Of a stretch of DNA of 64,000 nt, positions 25,501-37,100 are shown piece after piece. The stretch is from Sarcocystis neurona. Taxonomy: Eukaryota > Apicomplexa > Conoidasida > Eucoccidiorida > Sarcocystidae. How positions within the stretch are numbered: position 1 is the stretch's first letter; every line of letters starts with the position of its first letter. The translations under genes and the position numbers were made by a program. The stretch covers positions 2,678,588 to 2,742,587 of the forward strand of contig KL647293.1 in NCBI GenBank assembly GCA_000727475.1, read 5' to 3'. Under the pieces are notes generated by a model that was not told the DNA's origin, ran no database searches, and was given only the letters and a program-made list of their open reading frames with translations.

Positions 25501-28500
25501 TGAATCTCTTTCGCGCTGTTCCCTGTTTCTTTGTATTCCCCTTCACCGCGTAGCTGTGCGTTGTTCAGCTTGGCAACCTTTTCGCTGTACAGCTGCACTT
25601 CACAGTCATTTGTTGTTCAGGTGTTTGCAAAGCTGCAGCTGTTTCTCTACGTAGCCGCCACGTGGATTTCTCTCTTTTCATGCTGCGTCATGTCGCCCTC
25701 AAGTGTACCGTAGCGTACGTCGCCCGTGTCACCACTCAGCTTTGCTTTTTTCTTAGAAGCTTCCTTGCTCTTCTGTAGGCAGCTGGTCTCGAAGACGTTT
25801 CTCGAAGCCTTCTTTATTCCGCAGCTCGCAGCCGTTTCTTTTTTGAAGCGTGTCCGTGTAACGCTCCTCTCCAGTGCCAGTCGTCGCGTACGGTTTCCGT
25901 TATATCCACGTCGTCTCTCCGTCCAGCTTTCCCTCTAGTGAGCCACTTGGCAGTTTGTCTTTTCCGCCAACGTGCTCTTGATTGCGCTACTTGAAAAACC
26001 TGGGACTGTGCCTTCCTCGTGAGTACTTTCCTCTATCCAGCAGTGAAGGCATCACCACTGGCTTCGGTGTGGACGTTTTGAACGGTGAGATGCACAGAGA
26101 TCGCAGACACTCTGTTTCCCATATTAGTTCCCGTTGAGGTCAACACTGCGTGGAATCGCACTGTTCGTAGATTTTGGCCCCGCCGCTTTCCTCACTGCGG
26201 TACGTTCCTTCCAGGAGCGCACACTCAGTGCGCGACCTGTGGAAATCTGCGTCTGCTGCGCTTCTATACTGCAGCGCCTGTTCACACTACGTCCACGTGG
26301 GTAAACTTGCTTCCTGCTTTCATTTCCTGAGTGGAGTCGCGTAGTCGGATTTGCCTAATTTTGTTGCCCACCTTGCTTTCCTGTGAGGGTGCCCTGGAGT
26401 TTTTCTAACGCTGCTCGCTTTTTCCTTGGGAGGGCCGCGGTCGGATTAGAGTCCAGGTAGGTTGTTACCCGCGCTCATGTGTATTTATTCCCGTCTTCTT
26501 CTGCAGCCGACAACACGAGTACACGCGTGCGCTGTGCTCGTGAAAGTGGTGGTTTTGGGTCGCTCGCCAACAGATCCCACCAAGTGGTACGTTGAGAGCC
26601 GCCGGGTTGTAAAGCATTTGCTCCAAGAGGAAGATCCGGGCGAGACCACAGGCTCCTCGCCGCAGCGTTCCACTACTTTCACTGGCATTTACAGTTCTCG
26701 CCTTGTGGCCTGGAGACATCCCGATTACCTCTTCGCAAACACGTTCATCGGCACCCATGAGTCAGTCGTCTGCCTGCATCCTGATACAGGTTAGACAGCG
26801 GAGCCTGACGCAACCGCAACCAAAAGCTCTCTGCATGTATTCGTACACACACGTGTACCCTCGTGTGCAGATACCCGCACACCCACACCTGTGTGAAAGC
26901 GTGCTAGCATGTAACTGCGTGGTTTCCTATGCTGTGAAGCAGAATTTCCCGTCGTTCTTCTTCCCTGCGTCTCTGTCAGTGCTCCTCTGGAGTCGAAGAA
27001 TACCTGCGTTTAGGTGACGATGTGCGCTGCGATAGCGCCGGTATTAAACGTAGACAGAAGAACTTTCTGGTCTCTACCTTTTCCCTCTCAGCACTAGTAT
27101 AGTGTGCCACTCACGTTGCACTCCATTCACTCAGGTGGCTCTCAACTACTTCGGGCAACACTTACGGCCACATGCTGCGTGAAGCAGGCGCGTTCACACC
27201 TTTTTGGGACAGCCGCCTGCTTCCAGCTTTGTGTAGAGGGGTATGCAACCTGCGGCGGTGTCGTAGAGTGTGTGTGTGTGTGTATGTGTGTTTCTTTATG
27301 TGTTTGTGTATGTGTGGCTACCCGTTCGTGAACCCGTACTTTTCCCGGCTGCAAATTCACTGAGAAAATGCATTAGTTCGAGGGCTGTGCACGAGGTGCG
27401 TGCGAAACAACTTTTCAACACGTCTGTGTGCCTCTCCTATTGCCCAATCGTGTAGCCGAGTGCAACGCATTTGTGAGTGTGTACCTTTTGTTTGGCTGCG
27501 ACTCGACGCACGAGGGCCCCCCTGCGGCAGCGCGCGTGAAGAATCTTTCACACGGTCCCTGTTTCGCCGTGGTACTTCTAACCACGAATATAATATATAT
27601 ATATATTATATTCGTGTTCCACAAGCATTCGAGAGAACGAAGAAAAGTCGCACAAAATATCAAACTGCCGGTTGCGAACTTCGGCAGCGGACGCCTGCAA
27701 GGGAGCAAGTGGCGTGCACGTCAGGTCATGTATGATGAGTATAGATGGAGCTCAGCATACGTTCAAAAGTGTAGGTGTACAAGTGTACACGTACGTGAGT
27801 ACATCCGTAAATAGTTTCAATATTGCATATATATATATATATGTATTGAGCGCCAGTGCCGGGGAACTTCGTCGTAAATTGCAATACGCAGGAGAAGATA
27901 CTCTCTTCGTCAGCACCTGTGCGCTCGGGTCAGGGCTGAATTGGGTGCGTCGTTGGTTTTCTCCTCCCGTGCGGGTCCTCTTTAATTCGCGGGGTGCCGT
28001 GTAAATGTTCCGTATGCAAGAAATCCGCGTCGGGTTGAGGAGAAACGTAGGGCCCGGTGGCGGGTTCGCAAGGAACTTTACCCAATACGGTTGCTTTGGG
28101 CTTTCCGGTGAAAGCACATCGTCCTTAACAAGGACGTAGGGACTTGGGCTGACCAGCACAGCCGACGCAGAGCATACAGCAGTGTATTTCATTCTGGCCT
28201 GCTCGAAAGGCGGAGAGAAGGAGTTATAGGGTTTTCAAGAATCTTGCTACCTGGAAGATGCGTGTTGTTTCGATGTGCCTGCAGCTGTAGTAGCACGTGA
28301 TACACAGTAACGGACGCTATTTCTCTCTCAGATCAAATTCGTGACGCACGGGACAACACGCTTGGAGGCGACATTGAATTATGTGTGCGTAGGCCGATAT
28401 CCAGAACAAGTCAGAATTGGTGAGACGGTATTCACTCGTCTCTTCCCAAGCGCGTCCCTCAGGCCAACTAGCGGTCACTATTCCATGAAGCTTCTGGACA

Positions 28501-31146
28501 TGCACAACAAGTGGCTGCTCATCGAGTTCAGCTCCCTTGTGCATACCCCGCGGCTGCTGGTGGCCCAGCTGTTGGATACGGAGGAGGAACAAACCGAAGA
28601 GTTCGGCTTCTGTACCTCTCGTGCTTGTTTCAAGTTCCCCGGAGGATTTCTTCTTGGAGGGATCTTCGACAACCAGGTAAGCCAGCCACCTCTTCGTGGC
28701 AGCAATGATTCATCTCGTCTCAAGGTTCCTCACCGTGAGTCCACCGTATTCATGGTCGTATATGTATAAATATATGTACATGTATATACTTTTATCGTGT
28801 ACTAGACGTGTACTAGACGCGTACGTATGTAGACGTAGATTCACGTTGCTGAGAATGGGAATGGGTTATCGGGAAATTCCGCCGACTGACCATGCGTCGT
28901 ATCTAGCCGTCTGCTGCTGCTGCAGCGTACAGAGATGTTGCTGAGTGCGCCGAGCTTCGTGATTTGGTAGGTGTTTTTCCCCGTTGCTTTGGTGGTGCTC
29001 GTTTCGGGTACGGTTGCTCTAACCTTTTTTTCTGTGTGTATGTATATATACCTGTGTATGGGCCGTTGCCGCTAATGTATCTTGACAGACACATGCACCA
29101 CCAGCCGGACGCTGACGCTACCGCAGTGTCTGGTACCTGTTTCGCCTCGGTGGGCGCAGTGCGTTTGCGCAAAAAAAAGGACGGAGGGGATGCTTGGGGT
29201 CGTGCGTTAGCAGTGCATCGCGACCCAGCGCTGTGCTATCGTACGCCTCCTCTTTGCTTGCTGCTGCTAAAGCTCTGCCATTCTGTCCTGCCCTGTGGTG
29301 GTGGCGTAGCGTTCTGATCGGATCTTCACGTAGCTGCGTCCTGCAGCTAAGTTTTGATGTTCTGCTGCCGCTGGGGGAGGCTCTCCCCGCTCATGAGTAT
29401 TGCTGCTGCGTTTTTGTGAGGAACCAGCGGTGCTGCTGCCGCGACTAACGTTTCTCTTTGCACAACGATTTTCACCTGCCCTAGTGGGTTGCAATCGATC
29501 TCGAAAAGCAAGGATTCTGCTGTAGAGTTCACGTCCCTCCGTTCTACAAGCAGCGAGTACCAGTACGTAGTCGACGGGGACCTGCACCGGTGTTGCTAAT
29601 TGCAACGGTGCGTGGCCTGTTGTGTCCTTCAACAATTGGCTCCCTACCGTCATATGTAATTCCAGATTAGTTGATACCCATTCACGGATATTTCTGCATC
29701 CTACACAGATCGTCTCCTTTTGGAAAGGTTGACTTTTTCTTGCCTGAGCCTTTCAAGAGCCACCGGTTACCGGATACGTTGGCTCTGGTACACCTGTGTA
29801 CAGAAGACGCGAAGGTGTCCTTAACTGTGTATTCCGGAGAACACGTGCATCAGTCTAAACTATGTACTCTGTATTTACGTGCAAGTGTGTTTGACGCACC
29901 TCTTGGCTGAACTCTCGTGGTGGGGTCTCCGTCTGAAGCGTAGCCGAAGCGAAGAGAACTATGGTGTGCCTGTGTGTGTGAGAAGTGTTCAACAGTATAC
30001 CTTCGCAGGGCGATTCTACGCGCCGGTATTCATGCGCATTACAAACAAAGAGTCAGAGGAAAGTCTGCTTCCTGGCCGCTGTGAACTTACCTCCCCGTGA
30101 GTTGCTTCCTGCGCCTTCCGTTGCGCTCCCGGGCTACCCGCGGCTGTGCTGCGCCGGTGCTGTTTCGTCTTTCGGTGCTGCAGAGCTCCCTGCGGTGGAC
30201 GCCGTACTACGCGCTTGTGCGGCACTTGCGGAAACTCTCGGTTTCCACTGACCCTGAAAATCGCCATTTGGTCGTTTCTTGGCCCTTTTCCCCGCGGCCG
30301 GGAATGAAAAACACGTTGGCTGTTTTCCTTCACGGAGGTCCCCACTCAGTCGCCTGCGGCCGCTTCAGTTCAGAAGTCGCATTTCTGACAATGATGGGTG
30401 CGAAGAAAAGTAGTCAAGAACTCTTACTGCATAAGCTGCGCTCATGCTTATCTATATAAATGTTTGTATCTGGTGTGTGGGCGTATGTGTGTCTGTGTGT
30501 GTTTGTACATACACATATACGTATATTTGGTCACATGTGTACATATATATATATATATACATACACGTACATACGTGTGTGCAGTGCACGCGTGTTGGCC
30601 TGCTCTGTGGCGACGACTGTGCACACGGCCGATTCGTCGGCACGGTGCACACGCAGCGGAACAGCTCCGACGCAAGCTCGCTGAACGTGCAGCTGTGTGT
30701 TGTGTGTGTGTGTGTGTGTAGACGTATGCGGACCTCGTGTAGCAATGAGTCGCCGCGGGAGGGCGTCTCAAACCCTCGCTCTAGTGCGTCGCATCTTGAT
30801 GCGAAATCTTAGGAAGATGGTTGTGTAGTCCGCGGCATGTAGTCACTCAGGGCCATGAGAAAGCAGCCCGGTCACGCATGCGAGGCGTTCTGTTCCCGAT
30901 TTGTTGGAGCCGGCCTTCTGCCACGCAATGCGTCTCCATATATGGAGACATATATGTGTACATGTATACACATGTGTTGATTTGGGTGTATGGGTGCGGG
31001 TGGGCACCATACAGGCGGAGCGGCCGTTCGCACAACTGTCGCCACGGAACAGACGAACACGCGTGCGCTGCTCACGTATACATGTATATATATACTAATA
31101 TGTACACATATAATAACCGTGTATATGTGTTCGTATGTACAAACAC

Positions 31147-31189
<43 letters not shown>

Positions 31190-34100
31190 ACAAACATGTA
31201 CATAGGTCAGCATGAACGGAGTTTATGCTTCAAGACTTTCTGGTGCTTTTTTGATCTATGGTTGAACGTGTGTAAATTGGGTTTGACATGCCGTACTGGC
31301 TACACGGAGGGCCGGGTGCCCGACGACTGTACCTCTAACCGAAAGTTTACTGCGCATCAGTCGGTTAAACATGTCCACCGCTGCCATTTTTCTTCAACAG
31401 CTACTCATCTGCCTGCACGTCGATGCATCCCGGTTGTTGCGCATGCGTCAATCTGCGCGCAAGTGCGTAGTTTACGTATCGAGACGCATTCTCCTTGTGA
31501 AACTCTCTTTGCACTTCCGTGTCGGTACGGCCAAAGCACAGCAGTGGTGTACAAACCGAGTCAGTACGCTATGCTCTTAGTTGCACGCTGGAGAATCCCA
31601 GATGTGACAGCAGCTGTGATCCGGTGTTTTCACCAGAAAAGCTTCCGCATTGCGCGTTTCTTGGTCTTTAAAGATGAAGGCTTTATGATTTAGCGTCGTT
31701 CGCTGTGTTGCACGACTTCCTCGTCACTGCAGGAGTGCAACTGTTTGCCGCTTTATTTGTTCGAGCGTGCCGGTTTCTTTCGACTGAACGTTCAGGCAGG
31801 GAGCCTCTCTCGTGGAGGGATATTGTCTCTAAAGCGTGCGTCGTGGCTGTCCGGATACTGTTTCTGCGATACACAGGTTACGACGTGCTCTTCGTGAACT
31901 ACAGAGGATCTCTTGGTTTCGGGCAGCAGGAGCTTCTCTCGCTTTTGGGTAAAACTTCGCAATGGTTTCCAAACCCATTTACAAACCGTGTACATACTGT
32001 CAGGATGCGTGTGCAGACGCAGAAATACCAGGATACATTGCCAGCATTAAGGCGCTTGCTGAAAGTGGCTTTTGGACAGCTACTAGTATGTGGCTTCCGG
32101 CGCCTGCGTGGCAGGAAGCGAACTCAATAGCCTCCCGCCGTATCTATTGATCACATCGACGCAAGGGACTTCTGCTGGTACAGCGCTGGGAGCGGCTGAG
32201 ACAGAAAGCGGGAAGAAAGGAGTGCAGGGTGACCTTCTTTGTCGGCTGAGGCTTCCATGAATATGTATTCAAAATTGTGCTACCTAACAAGCGTCTCTGT
32301 GAAAGTGCTCATGTGGTTCGAAGTATGTCCTGTGCTGATTAGGCGTGGTCTAAGAGGCAGGATATTCTCTCAAGGTTTGTTACCCATTTTGGCGCCTCCA
32401 CTGTTGCTTTCTGTCTTTGTAGCGGATGTCCCAAGTGTTGGCTTTTTCCGCTTTGTTCCTGTTCCTCTATTTCAGCCGTTACGAAGCTTCTCGAATGACT
32501 CGTCCAGATACGCAACCTCTTCGTGTGCGCGCGCTTACCTGCCGGCCTGTTCTTTTCTGGGAAAACATTTATTTGTGGACGCTGTACCTAGCAACGTGTC
32601 TTGTTGTGTTGACAGACGCATCCAGACACACGTGTCCCTAAAGCGTTCATGCTTTTTCCACAGGTGATTCTACATATACACAAAGGCGCATGCATAAATG
32701 CTTGCCTTTGCGTCCACACGCGACTACCAGGGCAAATCGTAGGGATATTCAGGTGCTCCAGCACGGAAAATGTGTGTGTGGGTGCGCTGATGCCTCGATC
32801 CGTGTAGCAACATACAACGCCAAAGTAATCCATTGTGATTCGATGGTCTGCTCAGGGAAAATTGGTAAACAGGACGTCGTTGACGTGGCCGATGCAGTGA
32901 AGGCTCACTTGCAGAGGTAATCTCAGTGCAGGAGGCGTCCGTCGTGCTGTCATTCTCTTCGTTTACACACCTGCGTACTGTTTTGCGGAATTCTCTGCAT
33001 CTCTTTGCCCGTGTATCCCTGTTTGCTCTGCGTTTATCCTTCATGTCTTGCGCGTGAATACAACGCATTAGACCGTCTGAAGAACACTACACATCGCTGT
33101 CGCAGCACCTTGGTACGCGCACAAATGGCACACTCGGGGCTCTGCCAAAGTTTCTCATCTGTAGTTGACGCGTAGCCGCTAGTAGTCATCCAGGATTTAT
33201 TTATCTGGCTCAGGTGGGTCGGCAAACCGCCGTTATCGCTACCCCTTTTCCAGATCTCAGTGTGTCGGTCCACGATCACATGCCTTCACCCAAGCTCCGA
33301 GAGACACTGACTTGAGGCAGTGACAGAAAACGGGCCACGAAGGGGGCAGAATGCGTCACTAGTTGTATGCTTGCGACACTTGACTGGTTTGAGCTTCTCG
33401 GACAGGCGGGAGGCATTCAATCGTGTCTGTCGCTTCCACGTCGGCGCGCCCGTGTACTCACCACACCGAAAAAATTCGTCAGGTGTTGACCTGGTCTGCG
33501 CTGTCATGTTTGCGTGTGTAATCGTGATATCTCGGCGTCGCTCTGCTGCGCTTGCATGGAAACGCTCATACAGCACGATTGTGAATAACGCGCCACTGGC
33601 CCGATAACGCGCCGCTGGCCCAAACCCCCCTCCCCCGCCGAAACCTTCGCAGACGTAGCACGTAGCCACCGTGAACAGTGTGGTCGTCGATAACGTGCAC
33701 GCCAGTGACACAGTCGGCAACGTGTGGCTGTATGATGATATGGAAGGGGTTCTCCGTGGATACAGGCGTTCTTGTGTGCCTGTCGATTGTGGCATGTGCG
33801 TTGTGACTTTGCTAGCTTTCCTGCTTCCCGGTGCGCCTGAGGAATTGACTATTACGCGTAGCTTGATAAGGTCCGCGTCCTCGTAAGCGCGTCCTCTTGC
33901 CTAGAGTTTAGAAATTCATTTCTGTTCTCTCGTTCGCAGACGCAGAGCTGATCGGTAAGCAAATGGTGCGTCCGTGTGTGGTTGTGGCGCTCTCACGTGT
34001 AGAGTACGCGTCTTGCCATAAACAGTATCGTGGTCGTTCTCTTCGTACACATACGAATGCGTATCTACGTACACTCACATATGGACAACACACCCGTAGA

Positions 34101-37100
34101 TAACTGTGCACTAGGTGACCAATATGCGCACGGGTTTGTGTTTCAGTGTGCCTTTGGAGTTATACAGTCACGTCGACTCTGTAGGGTACTGGGCTCGAAT
34201 CCACAATGTTTCTTACTCGCGTGCGGGTGACTCGATTCTTCTTTGCCCTTATACAAATAAGTAGCCGTCCGCAGATGCTGCATAGGTGCGTTCTGCACCA
34301 GCTTGACAGACAAAATTTTGCTACGCGTACGGGTATTACATATTTGTGAAGAACCCTTGGGCATGATGCTGGCGTAACAGGTCATACCAGGACTGTGTAC
34401 ATTTTCTGGAGTACCACTGCAGTATGTGCGCTTGCCTTACACTTCTGCGGAGTCTCCGCACTGCCACACTCTGCGGTGTCCCGTCAGTTACGTACTCTGC
34501 AGAATTCTCGGTGCGTCCCTTCACCTGCTACGTGGGGGTCAATGAGCTTGTCTTCGGCGCGAGTATTGAGTCTGTGGTGATAGCCGGATTCCCATTCTGT
34601 TTGAAAAAGCTAGTATTTTGCCATCCTCGGGTCTGCGTCGAAGCGGCCTGCAGCAGAGAGTAGTTCCCACGTTTTTTCTTAGACGACGGTCAGAGCACGG
34701 CTCAAATTAGGACTTTTCTGCTGTCGCCCTAAGGGGTCGCGCAATTGGTTTGCGTGTCAGTGTCCAATTTTCACCGAATATTGCAACTCGGATGCAATGC
34801 GTCTACTTGGTGTGATTTCCAACCTCAAGTGTTGTGCAAACAGACATTGCAACTGAACGGCGGTCTACGAATATTGACCGAGAAGAAACTTTTACGATTG
34901 AAACAGAGGGGGAGACCGACATGGGTACCCGCTATCGGCCTTGACGTGCATACACGCGTTGCCATTAAGATAGACCACGTGTTTGTGTGGAGAGTTCGAT
35001 TCTTTGACTCGGGATTTAAGGAACACAACTGCGTTACCTTCCGCTTCTTTTGAACGTGAATGTTTCAGACACCAACCTGGCTACGATACTTCTAAAACCG
35101 TGCTCTACGGCGGCTCCCACGGTGGCTTCCTGACGTGCCACCTGCTGGGTCAGGTACGGGGTCAAAGGAGAGGAGTGGAATTCCGGATAAGCGAAGTGAC
35201 TGGGACATCCTGGTGTACAGACACCTAAATTCGTGTTCTCGCTTTTAAGTGGGTGCAAACGCGTGCTCTGCGTAGACCCAGTCTGCTCACATACAATAGC
35301 CTCTTTTCTGCACGCACATTGCTCCACGAAGGGCCAACAAGGCAGTACCTACACCAGCGAAAGGCACGTCGTTTACATGTCTTTCATACGCAGCTGAAAG
35401 TCATCGTTCAACACGTGTGCGCCCACATATTCTGTTCTCTACTTTTGCGTCTCCCTATCGCCTTTTGCGCTTAATGGTTTTCCCAGCTGCACGCACAGAG
35501 CATCGCGACCGTGGGGATATCGTGCGGGCAGGTATTATCTATTGTACTTTTACTTTTCTGTATCTCCTTCCGTAGTTGACAGTGCGCGTTGTTTACGTTA
35601 GCACATACGATGGACTGTTCCCTTTTGAACTCTCTACTTTTTCTGTACCCGACCTACATTGTTTGACTGGACTCGTACCGTCTGACGCACACGCGTGCAA
35701 ACAGGTTTGATTCTGAAGGTAATGGTCTGTGGCGGTGCGGAGGCATCCAAATCTCTTTTTGTGTTCATCAAATTCACCACCAGTTTCACCAGTATGCACG
35801 TGTACATCCCTATGTACACATGTATACATAAGTAGGCGAGCGTTCGTATCAGGAGAAAGTGCCGATTTATTCCGTTGAATCATACACAAGCCGAGGAGGA
35901 ATGGCTCTACACTGCAGATGACAGTATCTGCGTTGGCGACTTTCAAGCAGGTGCACAGCAGAGTGATTAGTCCTCAATCATGTGCCTGTGCTGCGCCGTT
36001 TGCAACGAATTCCTTTGCCTGCTTCTTTCCGATTCTCCCTTTTCAGTACCCCGACCTTTTCGCGGCTGCCGCTACGCGCAATCCTGTGACGAACTTGTTG
36101 ACGATGCTGTCGGGCTCGGATATTCCTGGTGAGACATGCTTTCTCGTGAGCAGGGTTGTGCAGAAATTTGTTCGCCGCCACTTTTTAAAAGCACGGCACG
36201 TGGCAAGCAGGGTGCTGTGTGTCTGTATTTTGGAAGTTCGTGCCCGCTTGGGAAATCTGTACGTGAAGCTCGTTTTGCACGTTGCGGTTTGTGCTCGATA
36301 CGGTGGTTTGCTTCATCGTTTATCTACGTAGTGGTTCTCTGCAAGAGGCTGAATCTGAGAGCAAAACTCATCAGGAACACCGCTTATATTAGACACCTGT
36401 CGTGTAATGTAAGTGCTGGTGGGCAACAATTAAAAGATTCGTTTAACAAGGTGAATGACTTCTCCATTGCGTGTGGAATTTTCGCAATGGGGTGCCGGTC
36501 TCTTGTAAACTCTGCGCCTCACGGTGTCGCGCTAATTCGCCGCATTGAATAGTAGAAGTCGTAGCAGCTACGGATTCCCAGGGAGCATACACGTGTGCAC
36601 ATGAATATATATATATATATGTTTGATTCCCATCCTCGTGGCAGTCTTACTGTTTTATCACGCATCTGCCTGAATTTCACGAGAGACGCTGGCTAGAAAA
36701 GACTTAGTGGCGGGTTTTTGCTGCAGGTTTCGTGAAAATACTCTTCTGGAGGAGAGGCGTGGTCTTCGTTTCTAAACCTTCCGACCTCTCGATCCTGAAT
36801 GCTTCACGCACGCTCCGCCTGAATTTAACAGTTGATAATGTTTTGTTAAGTGGACACCATTACAGCAGTGTACGGTTTCCTTGGAGATAGTGGACGTAGA
36901 CTGTACGCCTGCAACGGAGAGGGAAAGACCTGTACTAGTTGACAGTACGCACGTCTCAACATACCGTGTGCGGTGGCTGCTCAAACGAAGTCAAATCTGT
37001 AGGCGAGAACGGCGGCCAAACATTCAACAGCACAGTTTTTTACTGTACCATGAAATACGTCGATCTTGACAGGCATGTGTGTGTCTTTTCATTTGACGTG

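Larger units (their letters stand above)
16524..28676 (+). other. APEH: APEH exons 1-9: N-terminal helix and beta-propeller
   Basis: Residues 1-545 correspond to the N-terminal segment and seven-bladed beta-propeller that gates the active site. Anchors to the family are the SPSG at the exon 2/3 junction, WGDEYGGGAF (exon 3), DNYLFEPEWGE (exon 4, like the human FYEDWGE region), LSTEDDFAAWSP (exon 7), FTGIYSS and HPDT (exon 8) and YSMKLL (exon 9). Insertions relative to human are a Gly/Ala-rich loop in exon 4 and a Thr/Ser-rich stretch in exon 8. Intron phases are 0,1,2,0,0,1,0,1,0. Exon 3 uses the strong donor GTACGT at 19,321 although the frame stays open to about 19,360; that choice is what makes the phase fit exon 4. 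Confidence 0.85.

Noticed and set aside
30444..31213. Open frames of 100-290 codons around the foldback element
   Set aside because: They run through TG/CA and TA repeats inside an intron of a well-supported gene; no conserved sequence.
34185..34203. GGGCTCGAATCCACA, resembling a tRNA T-arm B box
   Set aside because: The flanking bases do not form a five-pair T stem, and no acceptor stem or A box could be found at the right distance.
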